Positions 24,129-32,309 are shown, numbered from the stretch's first letter. The stretch: DNA of 64,000 nucleotides from Bacillota bacterium (GCA_023398375.1 JAEWSH010000051.1:1-64000), one strand, 5' to 3'. Translations and numbers: made by a program. The notes: generated from the sequence alone by a model not told the origin.

Positions 24129-26084
24129 ATGGATAAGATTGCAAGAATCAGAGAACTAATTACAATATTAAATCAGGCGTCGAAGGCTTACTACGCTGAA
24201 GACAGGGAAATCATAAGTAACTTTGAATATGATAAGCTCTATGATGAGCTGGTACAACTGGAGCAGGAGACGGGAATGGTGTTTGCCAATAGTCCGACTG
24301 TAAATGTAGGATACGAAGCCATTGAAGAGTTACCAAAAGAAAGGCATGAACAGCCAATGCTGTCTCTGGGTAAGACAAAAAGCAGAGAAGATCTGCGTGA
24401 CTGGCTGAAGGGGCAGGAGGCATTATTATCCTGGAAACTCGACGGACTTACGATCGTACTTACTTATCGTGAAGGAAAACTTGCAAAAGCTGTAACACGC
24501 GGTAACGGTGAAGTAGGTGAAGTCATAACGAATAATGCCCGTGTATTCCTGAATCTTCCTTTATCTATTGCATATAAAGGTGAATTGATTTTGCGCGGGG
24601 AAGCAGTAATCAGTTATTCGGATTTTGAGAAGATCAACGCACAGATTACGCAGGAAGATGCTAAATATAAGAATCCAAGAAATCTTTGCAGCGGATCGGT
24701 CCGTCAGCTGAACAATAAAATAACCGCAAAGAGGAATGTAAAATTTTTTGCATTTGCACTTGTAAAAGCCGAGAATGTAGAGTTTTATAATTCGAGGGAA
24801 GAACACTTCCTCTTCTTACAGCAGCAGGGATTCGATGTGGTGTCTTATAAGAGGGTAACGCAGGATACCATTCTTGATACAATTGCAGAGTATGAAGAGA
24901 TGATTCAGACATACGATATCCCTTCTGATGGATTGGTGTTAAGTTATGATGATATCGACTATGGCAGAAAGCTGGGCAAAACAGCAAAGTTTCCAAGAGA
25001 TTCGATAGCGTTCAAATGGCAGGATGAGATTAGGGAAACTACATTATTGAAAATTGAATGGAGTCCGAGCAGAACAGGCCTGATCAATCCGGTTGCTATC
25101 TTCGAGCCGGTTGAATTGGAAGGTACGACGGTGAGCCGGGCTTCCGTACACAATATTAGTATTCTGAGGAGTCTTCGCCTTGGTATCGGAGATAAGATCA
25201 CAGTCTATAAAGCCAATATGATCATTCCGCAGATCGCTGAAAATCTGACCGGCAGCAATACGATAGAGATTCCGTGTGCGTGTCCGGTATGCAGCGGAGA
25301 GACACAGATAAAAAAGGTAAATGAGGTCCAGTCCTTATATTGCACAAATCCTACCTGCGAAGCAAAAAAAATCAAGACATTTACATTATTCGTAAGCAGG
25401 GATGCCATGAACATAGATGGATTGTCGGAGGCAACATTGGAAAAATTCATAGCAAAAGGATTTATCCATGAGTATGCAGATATTTTTCATCTGGAGCAGC
25501 ATAAAGATGAAATCATTCAGATGGAAGGACTCGGGGAAAAATCTTATCGGAACCTGTGGAGCAGTATTCAGACCGCAAGAAAGACAACGCTTCCAAAGCT
25601 TATTTATAGTCTGGGTATCGCCAATATCGGACTGGCAAATGCGAAAATGATATGCAGGGAATTCAAAAATGACTTTACTGCAATGCGCCGTGCAGGTGTT
25701 GAAGAATTAAGCGGTATTCCTGGGGTAGGGGAAGTAATTGCACGTGCCTTCCGGGATTATTTTCTGGAGGAAAATAATAGGCTAAAGGTAGATCATCTTC
25801 TGGAGGAGGTCATCATAGAAACAGAAGAGATCGATGAAGCAAGTCAGACTTTGCAGGGAAAAGTATTTGTAATTACCGGAAGTCTGGAACACTTTGAAAA
25901 CCGAAATGCCATGAAGGAAGCCATAGAGCAGAAAGGCGGGAAGGTAACTGGAAGTGTTACCGCTAAGACAGAATGTCTGATCAATAATGATTCGGCCTCC
26001 TCATCCTCAAAAAATAAAAAGGCTAAGGAATTAGAGATTCCAATTTTGACGGAAGAAGAATTCATGCAGCAGTATATGAATTAA
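24129..26084 (+). CDS. ligA: NAD-dependent DNA ligase LigA
   Basis: 651 residues. The NAD-binding Ia domain leads into the adenylation motif WKLDGLTIVL (catalytic lysine near residue 106) and TRGNGEVGE. An OB fold follows, then a four-cysteine zinc finger (CPVC and CTNPTC) near residues 385-410, helix-hairpin-helix repeats (AGVEELSGIPGVGEV) and a BRCT domain (GKVFVITGSL). The order and size match the family. It seals nicks in replication and repair. The sequence is a bit divergent from typical LigA, so it could be a second ligase copy. Confidence 0.94.
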   Translation: MDKIARIRELITILNQASKAYYAEDREIISNFEYDKLYDELVQLEQETGMVFANSPTVNVGYEAIEELPKERHEQPMLSLGKTKSREDLRDWLKGQEALLSWKLDGLTIVLTYREGKLAKAVTRGNGEVGEVITNNARVFLNLPLSIAYKGELILRGEAVISYSDFEKINAQITQEDAKYKNPRNLCSGSVRQLNNKITAKRNVKFFAFALVKAENVEFYNSREEHFLFLQQQGFDVVSYKRVTQDTILDTIAEYEEMIQTYDIPSDGLVLSYDDIDYGRKLGKTAKFPRDSIAFKWQDEIRETTLLKIEWSPSRTGLINPVAIFEPVELEGTTVSRASVHNISILRSLRLGIGDKITVYKANMIIPQIAENLTGSNTIEIPCACPVCSGETQIKKVNEVQSLYCTNPTCEAKKIKTFTLFVSRDAMNIDGLSEATLEKFIAKGFIHEYADIFHLEQHKDEIIQMEGLGEKSYRNLWSSIQTARKTTLPKLIYSLGIANIGLANAKMICREFKNDFTAMRRAGVEELSGIPGVGEVIARAFRDYFLEENNRLKVDHLLEEVIIETEEIDEASQTLQGKVFVITGSLEHFENRNAMKEAIEQKGGKVTGSVTAKTECLINNDSASSSSKNKKAKELEIPILTEEEFMQQYMN

Positions 26085-26109
26085 ATATATATTATTTTTA
26101 ATTCCAGGG

Positions 26110-26138
26110 TTGACAGCGTGGTGTTAACAGGTTACAAT
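26110..26138 (+). promoter_or_regulatory. Promoter of the T-box/metA transcript
   Basis: TTGACA (26110-26115), 17 bp, TACAAT (26133-26138). Confidence 0.85.
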
Positions 26139-26144
26139 CTATTT

Positions 26145-26470
26145 ATTCATAAATATAAAAAGGCAATGAAAAGAAAAGTAGATAATGAAATATGGCACAG
26201 AGAGCTTCGTTAGGTGGAAAGAAGCACAGAATGCATTATTGAAAATGGTCTTGGAGCTGCGTACCGACTGCATATACTAGTCAAAATGCATAGGCTACGA
26301 TGGGAACGCCCGTTACAGCGTCAGAGTATCGAATAGATTTTATTATATTCCGTACTTGTGGAGACTTGTATCGTGAGATGCAGGTGAACAAAGGTGGTAA
26401 CACGAAGCTTGGCTTTCGTCCTTTCCTTATCTGAATGTAATTTCAGAGAGGCAGGGACGGAAGCTTTTTT
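26145..26470 (+). ncRNA. T-box riboswitch, methionine specific
   Basis: Stem I starts with AGAGAG (26199-26204) and GGTGGAAAGAAGC. The specifier, aligned to the GAA-NNN context of known T-boxes, is ATG at 26245-26247. The T-box proper (AAAGGTGGTAACACG, 26390-26404) carries TGGT, complementary to a tRNA ending ACCA, as tRNA-Met does. A terminator follows. Uncharged tRNA-Met would let transcription reach metA. Confidence 0.92.
26412..26470 (+). terminator. T-box terminator
   Basis: GCTTTCGTCC (26412-26421) pairs with GGACGGAAGC (26455-26464), with one U-G pair, then six T's. Part of the stem competes with the T-box antiterminator. Confidence 0.85.
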
Positions 26471-26487
26471 AATTTATGTATTTAATT

Positions 26488-26710
26488 CGTCAATTTGCAC
26501 AATCCATGTTGTTTGAAATGGATACCAAACATAGTTCATTCGCAACACGCTCCCGCTTGGATTCAGCACGCAATGGTACATAAGAGCATAAAACACATGC
26601 TCTAAGTACCAGCGGCATTCATACAGTTGCTCATTAAACTATGTTGTGCATCCATTATGAGATTATAAGTATAGGTGCAATTTGACGAAGCCGAGTTCTT
26701 TGGTGAGTTT
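26488..26710. repeat. Palindromic repeat family, full copy B
   Basis: Ends are inverted: CGTCAATTTGCACA at 26488 against GGTGCAATTTGACG at 26674-26687 (12 of 14 match). Long inner arms also pair (AACATAGTT / AAACTATGTT, ATGGAT / ATCCAT), and the middle forms GGTAC..AGAGCAT / ATGCTCT..GTACC. The whole element of about 200 bp folds as one imperfect hairpin. It sits between the T-box and metA. Confidence 0.75.
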
Positions 26711-26753
26711 TTGAAATATTCCATAATTTAAAATAAGAAGGAGAGGTACCAAT

Positions 26754-27659
26754 ATGCCAATTAAGATTCAGAGTGATCTGCCAGCAAAAGAGATATTAGA
26801 AAATGAGAATATATTTGTCATGGATGAGAACCGTGCTTTGTCACAGAATATCCGTCCGTTACAAATTTGCATCTTAAACCTGATGCCTATTAAAGAAGAT
26901 ACGGAATTACAATTATTGCGTGCTTTTTCTAATACGCCGCTTCAGGTAGATCTTACTTTCATGAACACAGACAGTCATGTCTCGCAGCATACATCAGTGA
27001 CACACTTAAATAAATTCTATAATACATTTGATGAAATAGAGAATCGAAGATTTGATGGTCTGATCATTACCGGGGCGCCTGTTGAACAGATGGAATTTGA
27101 AGAAGTAGATTACTGGTCGGAGCTTTGTAAGATCATGGAATGGTCAAAAAGTCATGTAACTTCGACACTGCATATCTGCTGGGGCGCACAGGCAGGTGTA
27201 TATTACCATTTCGGGCTAAAAAAACACCTGTTGCACAAGAAGCTGTTTGGGGTGTATGCCCACTCCGTATACAATCGAAAAGAACCATTGGTAAGAGGTT
27301 TTGATGATTATTTCATGGCACCGCACAGCCGCCACACAGAAGTACGTGCAGAAGATATTCACAATTGCCCGGAGCTTACCATATTGGCAGAGTCGGAAGA
27401 AGCAGGTGTATTCCTTGTAATGGCAGAGGAAGGCAAGCAGATCTTCGTGATGGGACATCCGGAATACGACCGCTATTCACTCCATAACGAATATATCCGC
27501 GATAAAAATAAAGGACTGGATATTGAAATTCCAAAGAATTACTATCCAGATGATGACACAGAACAAAAACCGGTATTGCAGTGGCGCTCACACTGTAATG
27601 ATCTGTATACAAACTGGCTGAATTATTATGTATATCAGGTTACGCCATACGAGTTATAA
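26754..27659 (+). CDS. metA: Homoserine O-acyltransferase MetA
   Basis: 301 residues, ATG after AAGGAGAGG. Family motifs are QICILNLMPIKEDTELQLLR, GAPVEQMEFEEVDYW, the catalytic cysteine in TLHICWGAQAG (residue about 142), the histidine in APHSRHTEV and the glutamate in GHPEYDR. It acylates homoserine, the first committed step to methionine; succinyl or acetyl donor use is decided by a single residue near the active site and is not called here. Control by the upstream Met T-box fits the pathway. Confidence 0.95.
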   Translation: MPIKIQSDLPAKEILENENIFVMDENRALSQNIRPLQICILNLMPIKEDTELQLLRAFSNTPLQVDLTFMNTDSHVSQHTSVTHLNKFYNTFDEIENRRFDGLIITGAPVEQMEFEEVDYWSELCKIMEWSKSHVTSTLHICWGAQAGVYYHFGLKKHLLHKKLFGVYAHSVYNRKEPLVRGFDDYFMAPHSRHTEVRAEDIHNCPELTILAESEEAGVFLVMAEEGKQIFVMGHPEYDRYSLHNEYIRDKNKGLDIEIPKNYYPDDDTEQKPVLQWRSHCNDLYTNWLNYYVYQVTPYEL

Positions 27660-27760
27660 AAAATGTGCTGAAAACAGCGTATTTACTAGGGTTACGGCGA
27701 TTGTATAAAAAATAGTAAAGTACCGTAATTTATCGAAAAATACCATGTTTTATCAAATAA

Positions 27761-27782
27761 ATGGCGTAAAAATGGCGTAAAA
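27761..27782. repeat. Tandem direct repeat, possible attachment site
   Basis: ATGGCGTAAAA occurs twice back to back (27761-27771, 27772-27782) near the left edge of the accessory stretch. No second copy was noticed at the right edge, so an att role is speculative. Confidence 0.25.
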
Positions 27783-27818
27783 TTTGAAATGTCGTGGCGT
27801 AGTAAATTTAAAAATGAT

Positions 27819-27853
27819 AAGTCTATTATTTATTTGTAATAGGCTTATTTTTT
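27819..27853 (+). terminator. Probable terminator
   Basis: AAGTCTATTA with TAATAGGCTT (one mismatch type G-U), then a run of T's. Confidence 0.6.
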
Positions 27854-27895
27854 TATATAATAGGAAATTCCTCCTGATGGAGGAATCTTGAACTT

Positions 27896-27919
27896 AAAAA
27901 AGCCCGCCAAGAGCGGGTT
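27896..27919 (-). terminator. Terminator of the small minus-strand gene
   Basis: On the minus strand ACCCGC, loop, GCGGGC and six T's, just beyond the stop of the gene at 27937. Confidence 0.75.
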
Positions 27920-27936
27920 CGAAAAGTAGATGATGA

Positions 27937-28122
27937 TCAAAAAAGGTTGATATAGAAACTTTCTTCGAATTCATCATCACCAAGGTCATCATCCTCTGTG
28001 AGGAAGCAGTGGATATCAAGTAAGTTTGAATCAGTCATTCCTTTTAGCAGTTTGGCGGTCATTCCTTCCGGAGGATTTTTGATATATTTTTGTCTCAGTT
28101 CCTCTATAGCTTTTGAATTCAT
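27937..28122 (-). CDS. Small acidic protein, unknown
   Basis: 61 residues with a good ribosome site on the minus strand (GGAGG nine bases before the ATG) and its own terminator. The basic N-terminal helix (IEELRQKYIKNPPEGMTAKLL) is followed by an acidic tail (TEDDDLGDDEFEE). It resembles small uncharacterised proteins that accompany mobile elements in Lachnospiraceae, but I cannot name a family with certainty. It lies at the start of the accessory region. Confidence 0.65.
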   Translation of the reverse strand: MNSKAIEELRQKYIKNPPEGMTAKLLKGMTDSNLLDIHCFLTEDDDLGDDEFEESFYINLF

Positions 28123-28238
28123 GTTGTAGAGCCTCCTGCCATTTGTTGTTTCTAGTATGAATCAGGCAGGATAATAAATCAAGCAGCATCGTCGGAACGG
28201 CACCGTGCCTTGATAGTGCAAACAATGAGGAGGCTTTT

Positions 28239-28811
28239 ATGAGCTTATCAGATATTATTACAAACATTATAGCGGGTTTTGCTTTGATATTGGCGTTGGG
28301 TTCATTTGCATATACTTGGATTACTAATACTAAGAAATATGAATTAACAGAGCAATATAGAAATAATTTATTAAGATGGCATGAAGAAACAACAAGTATA
28401 TTGATACAGCTCAAATTAGTAACAGAATTTAACTGCGTAAATGAATCAGAGAAATGTGAGTTGCTATCAAAATTATCATCACAAATTGAAGTGGGGAGAT
28501 TTTACTTTCCTAACATTGATAAAGGAGATTCATTCGGAAATGATAAACCAATGGCATATCAAGGTTATAGGCATATAGCATTGGAATTTTTGGTTTTTTC
28601 GTACAATATATTTCTTAGAGAAGATGCAAAGGAGTATATAGGTCATGCGACTGAACTTCAACGACATTTTACTTCTTATATTTATGAACTACTAAGTCCA
28701 AAAAAATACAATAAGGACGTATGCAAATATACAACTGTTACTTTCAATAAAGATATAATTTTAGAGGAGTTTCTGAGTCAAGATCCCAAAAGTTATATTT
28801 TCTATTGCTAA
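28239..28811 (+). CDS. Single-pass membrane protein, unknown
   Basis: 190 residues, ATG after GAGGAGG. One N-terminal transmembrane helix (about residues 8-30, IAGFALILALGSFAYTWI) is followed by a cytoplasmic, helical, AT-rich-coded domain with aromatic motifs (GRFYFPNIDKGD, YQGYRHIALEFLVF). The layout resembles small membrane-anchored proteins in defence or mobile-element cargo, but no catalytic motif is seen and no partner gene is intact nearby. Base composition is lower in GC than the flanks. Confidence 0.6.
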   Translation: MSLSDIITNIIAGFALILALGSFAYTWITNTKKYELTEQYRNNLLRWHEETTSILIQLKLVTEFNCVNESEKCELLSKLSSQIEVGRFYFPNIDKGDSFGNDKPMAYQGYRHIALEFLVFSYNIFLREDAKEYIGHATELQRHFTSYIYELLSPKKYNKDVCKYTTVTFNKDIILEEFLSQDPKSYIFYC

Positions 28812-29133
28812 AGTATTGCAAAATTTATCCTGAATAAATGCGTTTGAAGAATACTGTAAGACCAAAGCACGGGAATTATTACATGATAGCAGGAACAAAT
28901 TTACTGTCCACATTGGCAATCGCCTGTATGCTCATAAAAGGGAAATCAGATTAATAAGATATCAAAAGGCAAAAAAAACGCAGCGACTCAAAGAATGCAC
29001 ATACAGCAACCCATACGGAAAGTAAATCAAGAGAATGGGCAATAGAACCAGCTGCTTGGAAAGGAGCTTATATTATTACATCCGGACATTTTCTAAAACT
29101 GAAAAAGAATTTTAACAATAAATAATAACGCCC
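28812..29133. other. Region without an intact gene
   Basis: Scattered short frames only, such as a 23-codon one at about 28883-28954 (MIAGTNLLSTLAIACMLIKG...). This is likely decayed coding sequence; no homologue recognised. Confidence 0.4.
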
Positions 29134-29174
29134 CCTCTTATTTTGAAACGAAAGATTTCCAAAATAAGACGAGG
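29134..29174 (+). terminator. Hairpin, diverged copy of the terminator at 32070
   Basis: CCTCTTATTTTG pairs with CAAAATAAGA.GAGG. The loop (AAACGAAAGATTT) is the same as in the hairpin at 32070-32112. The two copies bracket the BlaI/M56 segment. Confidence 0.6.
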
Positions 29175-29180
29175 CACATG

Positions 29181-29456
29181 GTTAAGATATTTTCTGTAAT
29201 AGCTTACTGTGTTCTGCAACCACTTTTTTAATCAGTTCGATATCTTCGAAAGCCGATTGAATTTATCAGCGTAATCCTGATAACGATTATAAGTAGCTGT
29301 ATAACATGATTCAATGGTATTTAAACGAGGCAAAATGTTATTTCCTATTAAGTCAACTTCTATCCGGGTTAATTGATTTTCAAGGGGCTTTATTCTAGCA
29401 TCTAGTTTTTTGTCCAACATATCTGATAGTGCTAATAACAATTCGTTATCTGTCAT
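29181..29456 (-). pseudogene. Coiled-coil protein gene with a frameshift
   Basis: From ATG 29456 (AAGGAG upstream on the minus strand) the frame gives 74 residues and stops at 29232. The adjacent frame continues with AFEDIELIKKVVAEHSKLLQ and stops at 29181, a natural continuation of the coiled coil. One missing base near 29250 would explain it. The family is a small helical protein common in Lachnospiraceae accessory regions, with no known function. The opening MTDNELLLALSDMLDKKLDA and IKPLENQLTRIEVDL are well formed. Confidence 0.6.
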
Positions 29457-29569
29457 TATTTCATTCTCCTTCTCTTTTGGTTCCCCAACTGTTAAGTAAT
29501 GAAAGTATAGCATAACAGTTAGGAAACATTCAATGTAAATTAGTTACAAAATTAATGTATCATTTTTTT

Positions 29570-29716
29570 GTTAATATACCCGATGATATGTTTATACATA
29601 TTGATATTCCACTGACATTGGAACATCAATTTGAACTTATGAAAAATGCCGGTTTTAAAACTGTTGAGGTTTTGTATCAAAATTGTGGAACAGTAATTAT
29701 TAGAGCAGAAAAATAG
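29570..29716 (+). pseudogene. C-terminal remnant of a class I methyltransferase
   Basis: The frame ending at 29716 reads HIDIPLTLEHQFELMKNAGF, then KTVEVLYQN and VIIRAEK. This is the usual last helix-strand pair of small SAM-dependent methyltransferases (an E..LL..AGF..VE pattern). There is no start codon with ribosome site and no SAM-binding motif, so only the tail remains. Confidence 0.5.
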
Positions 29717-29752
29717 CAACTAATGAAATGATGTAGGGGGTGATAATGATTG

Positions 29753-29908
29753 AAGTTCAATGGTTACTATGTGAGCATGGTAGGACTTAACGAGGGAACT
29801 ATAAAAAAGTATATATAAGACCAGGAAAAAGCAGACATACTACAAGATAAATTGAGCTTGAAGGAGTACGAGGACCCCTTCAAGGATTCAGCACGCAATG
29901 GTACATAA
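29753..29908 (+). pseudogene. IS200/IS605-type TnpA remnant
   Basis: One frame reads FNGYYVSMVGLNEGTIKKYI, a stop, then DQEKADILQDKLSLKEYEDP and stops at 29906-29908. This matches the C-terminal end of Y1 transposases (YYVSTVG...E..I..YI..QE). The internal TAA and missing N-terminus show it is dead. The last codons run into repeat copy C, which links the repeat family to this IS type. Confidence 0.55.
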
Positions 29909-29930
29909 AAGCATAAAATACATGTTTTAA
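29883..29930. repeat. Palindromic repeat family, copy C (central part)
   Basis: AGGATTCAGCACGCAATGGT and the following ACATAAAAGCATAAAA match the centre of the copy at 26488 with few changes. It overlaps the end of the TnpA remnant. Confidence 0.65.
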
Positions 29931-30038
29931 AAGCGTGTTTTGTTTCTCAAGTTAAAAAATAGGAAGGAGAGGTTTTCTTTTGCCAAGCATGGGCAAGTTG
30001 ATTGAACTGCTGTAAATGAGATATATTTATTTACCCTC

Positions 30039-30070
30039 TTGACAATCTTATAATACAGATGTATTATAAG
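30039..30070 (+). promoter_or_regulatory. Promoter with BlaI-type operator
   Basis: TTGACA (30039-30044), 17 bp, TATTAT (30062-30067). A perfect palindrome, CTTATAATACA / TGTATTATAAG with a 2-bp centre, covers 30047-30070 and so spans the spacer and -10. A weaker related inverted site (TTAATTTAACACAAATGTATTAA) follows to about 30093. Confidence 0.8.
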
Positions 30071-30107
30071 ATTAATTTAACACAAATGTATTAAAAGAGG
30101 TGATTCT

Positions 30108-30482
30108 ATGAAAAGACTTCCAGAAGCCGAATTTCAGGTGATGAAAGCAATCTGGACTTATGAACCGCCGGTAACCTCATCTATGGTAATGAGGCAATTG
30201 TCGGGAGAAAAAAGCTGGCCGATACAGTCAGTAGTAACGTTACTTAACAGGTTGGCAGAAAAAGGGTTCCTTCGATCTGAGAAAAATGGCAAGGAAAGAG
30301 GGTACTATCCACTTGTTTCAAAGGAAGATTATCTTCAGTTAGAAACAGCACATTTTGTCAAGCAATATCATGAAAATTCTTTCATCAGCCTGCTATCGAC
30401 ATTTCATAAGGAAAAGGAATTGACGAATGAAGATTTAGATGAATTACAAGGATGGATCAGGAAACGGAGGAATAATGAATGA
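30108..30482 (+). CDS. BlaI/MecI/CopY family repressor
   Basis: 124 residues, ATG after AAGAGGTG. The winged helix is typical: LPEAEFQVMKAIWTYEPPVTSSMV, WPIQSVVTLLNRLAEKGFL and GYYPLVSKEDY. The C-terminal helices dimerise and hold the protease-sensitive site. It should bind the palindrome in its own promoter. The stop overlaps the next start by 4 bp, as in blaI-blaR1 pairs. No beta-lactamase gene is visible nearby. Confidence 0.93.
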   Translation: MKRLPEAEFQVMKAIWTYEPPVTSSMVMRQLSGEKSWPIQSVVTLLNRLAEKGFLRSEKNGKERGYYPLVSKEDYLQLETAHFVKQYHENSFISLLSTFHKEKELTNEDLDELQGWIRKRRNNE

Positions 30483-31471
30483 TATATTTTTTTCTGATAT
30501 TTCTTGAATGTTCCGTAACTATGGCTATGCTTGCAGTCTTATATCAGGTGCTCACACCTTTACTTTCCAAATACTATACAGCTCGAACGTTGTATTATGG
30601 TTGGCTGGTTGTGATGGCAGGGTTTATAATTCCCTTTCGTCCCCGCCTGAATTTTGGCCTGATACCGATGCCCTTGGTCACGCAACAGGTAAGTGATCGT
30701 TCTGACATTTCTCCTTTGCGAATTGTTGCAATGATATGGATATGCGGTGTAGTAACGGTATTGGCTTACCATCTATTTATGCACAATCGTTTTATATGTG
30801 CGGTAAGTCGGTGGGAAGAAAGATTAGAAACACAAGAAATCCTTGAAACTTTGGAGAATGAATTGCGGGAAACAGGAGTTGTAACAGATGTGCCTATTTA
30901 TCAATGTCAGTTTATTACCTCGCCGCTTTTAATAGGATTTCGACAGCCGAAGATATTACTCCCCAATATGGAGTTTTCACAGGAGGAACTGTCTATGATT
31001 ATCAGGCACGAGTTAATCCACTTTCGCAGGAAAGATATTTGGGCGAAAGGTATCCTTTTACTGGCAACGGCCTTACATTGGTATAATCCAGTGATTTGGT
31101 CCTTAACCAAAGAGATATCCTTACAATGCGAGATATCCTGTGACAATGAGACTATGCTGAATGCCGACATGGAACAACGGCAGCAATACAGTGAAACACT
31201 GATAGGAATCATTCGGCAAGCAAAACTTAAAACCGTATTTGCATCCAATTTCTATTGTAGCAAGCAGAACCTAAAAAATAGGGTTGTATCTATTATGGAT
31301 AGAAACGTAAAAAAATTTAGCATTGCCATGATTACTGTTATTGCTCTTTTTACAATAGCTACAGGTACTCTTACTGCACATACTCTAACTGCCTCACAAC
31401 CGTATGGAGTACAGTATCATTATAAAAATGGTCAAGATTTTGAATATTACTTTGATGAAGGGAGTTATTAA
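30479..31471 (+). CDS. M56 (BlaR1/MecR1-like) membrane metalloprotease
   Basis: 330 residues. Four membrane segments are predicted (near 5-25, 35-50, 77-97 and 278-298). The zinc protease motif is HELIHFRRKDIWAKG (HEXXH, near residue 180), with a downstream SLQCEISCDNE glutamate. Classical BlaR1 is about 585 residues with an extracellular penicillin-binding sensor; here that domain is absent and the protein ends about 25 residues after the last helix. It probably cleaves the BlaI-like partner on an unknown signal. Confidence 0.9.
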   Translation: MIYFFLIFLECSVTMAMLAVLYQVLTPLLSKYYTARTLYYGWLVVMAGFIIPFRPRLNFGLIPMPLVTQQVSDRSDISPLRIVAMIWICGVVTVLAYHLFMHNRFICAVSRWEERLETQEILETLENELRETGVVTDVPIYQCQFITSPLLIGFRQPKILLPNMEFSQEELSMIIRHELIHFRRKDIWAKGILLLATALHWYNPVIWSLTKEISLQCEISCDNETMLNADMEQRQQYSETLIGIIRQAKLKTVFASNFYCSKQNLKNRVVSIMDRNVKKFSIAMITVIALFTIATGTLTAHTLTASQPYGVQYHYKNGQDFEYYFDEGSY

Positions 31472-31472
31472 A

Positions 31473-32036
31473 ATGAAAAAAAAATTATTTATAATTGGCA
31501 TCTGTTCACTTATAGTTCTTTTTGGATGTGCTTTTGCAAAAAGCAGTCAAAATGACTTGAATTTTCAGCCTGTTTCTTCTTCATTTATGATTGATTCTAG
31601 TAAAGATACGTCATGTAATGTTGCTTTAAAAATCGATTCGGATCATGGAGACATGTTACTAAGCGTTGACGGTGGAAATACTTGGATAACAAAAAAAGAA
31701 TATGAAAAAAACTACCCCGATTACCCTGAAATTCAAACTGGGAATACTTCAAGTTTCTCCTATTTTCCCGTTGATGATAGTGATGGTTCTGGTTACTTTT
31801 TTGACGAAAACAACAATGTGATGACGAAGATCGACCCTGATAAGGACACTGTTTTAGTAAGCATTGATAAAGGGAAAACTTGGCTGACCATTGCTGAATA
31901 CGAAAAACAATATCCTGACTATCCAGGGATTCCGTACAAAAATGCGGAAGAATATCAAAACTGGATAAATGAAAATATGAAAAAAGTGCAGGATGGGTAT
32001 TGGCAAAAAACAGGCGGGAATGGGTGGTCATGGTAA
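31473..32036 (+). CDS. Lipoprotein with two Asp-box-like repeats
   Basis: 187 residues. ATG 31473 gives a lipoprotein signal (lipobox LFGC, cysteine 19) and GGGAG lies upstream. Two internal repeats are visible: LLSVDGGNTWITKKEYEKNY (near 62) and VLVSIDKGKTWLTIAEYEKQ (near 128), each followed by a PDYP motif. The S.D.G.TW core is the Asp-box seen in beta-propellers, but two copies cannot make a propeller. It follows the M56 gene by one base, so it may be the signal receptor or the effector of this regulon. Confidence 0.7.
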   Translation: MKKKLFIIGICSLIVLFGCAFAKSSQNDLNFQPVSSSFMIDSSKDTSCNVALKIDSDHGDMLLSVDGGNTWITKKEYEKNYPDYPEIQTGNTSSFSYFPVDDSDGSGYFFDENNNVMTKIDPDKDTVLVSIDKGKTWLTIAEYEKQYPDYPGIPYKNAEEYQNWINENMKKVQDGYWQKTGGNGWSW

Positions 32037-32069
32037 AAATAATCTTCGGATAGATTTCTTTAAATTCAC

Positions 32070-32112
32070 CCCCTCTTATTTTAGAAACGAAAGATTTCTA
32101 AAATAAGAGGGG
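32070..32112 (+). terminator. Strong terminator after the BlaI operon
   Basis: 18-bp perfect arms (32070-32087, 32095-32112) around CGAAAGA. Near-copy of the hairpin at 29134. Confidence 0.85.
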
Positions 32113-32157
32113 ATTTATTTATTTTTATAACTATGACGTAATGTATCATTAGAGTAC

Positions 32158-32197
32158 GGCCTGTGGGTAATTGTAATGGATTCCTACAGGTCTTTTT
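32158..32197 (+). terminator. Second terminator
   Basis: GGCCTGTGGG pairs with CCTACAGGTC (two G-U), then T's. Confidence 0.65.
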
Positions 32198-32233
32198 CTT
32201 TCCATAAAAAACCGCACATCAGCAAAATAAGTC

Positions 32234-32291
32234 TTGACAAGCGACCAGCGGTCGCTTACAATGAAGGTATGAGTACCGACCGTAGGTCGCT
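32234..32291 (+). promoter_or_regulatory. TetR promoter with two operators
   Basis: TTGACA (32234-32239) and TACAAT (32257-32262) are 17 bp apart, and the whole spacer is the palindrome AGCGACC-AGC-GGTCGCT. A second copy, ACCGACC-GTA-GGTCGCT, lies at 32275-32291, before the ribosome site. This is clear autorepression geometry. Confidence 0.85.
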
Positions 32292-32309
32292 ATAAGGGAG
32301 GATTATACT

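Larger units (their letters stand above)
27660..27936. other. Junction between core and accessory region
   Basis: Non-coding by eye. Contains a tandem 11-bp repeat at 27761-27782, a terminator near 27819-27853 and a minus-strand terminator at 27896-27919. The change from housekeeping genes to remnants starts here. Confidence 0.45.

Noticed and set aside
31597..32031. 144-codon open frame antisense to the Asp-box lipoprotein
   Set aside because: The sense gene has a lipobox, repeats and a ribosome site; the antisense product has no recognisable features.
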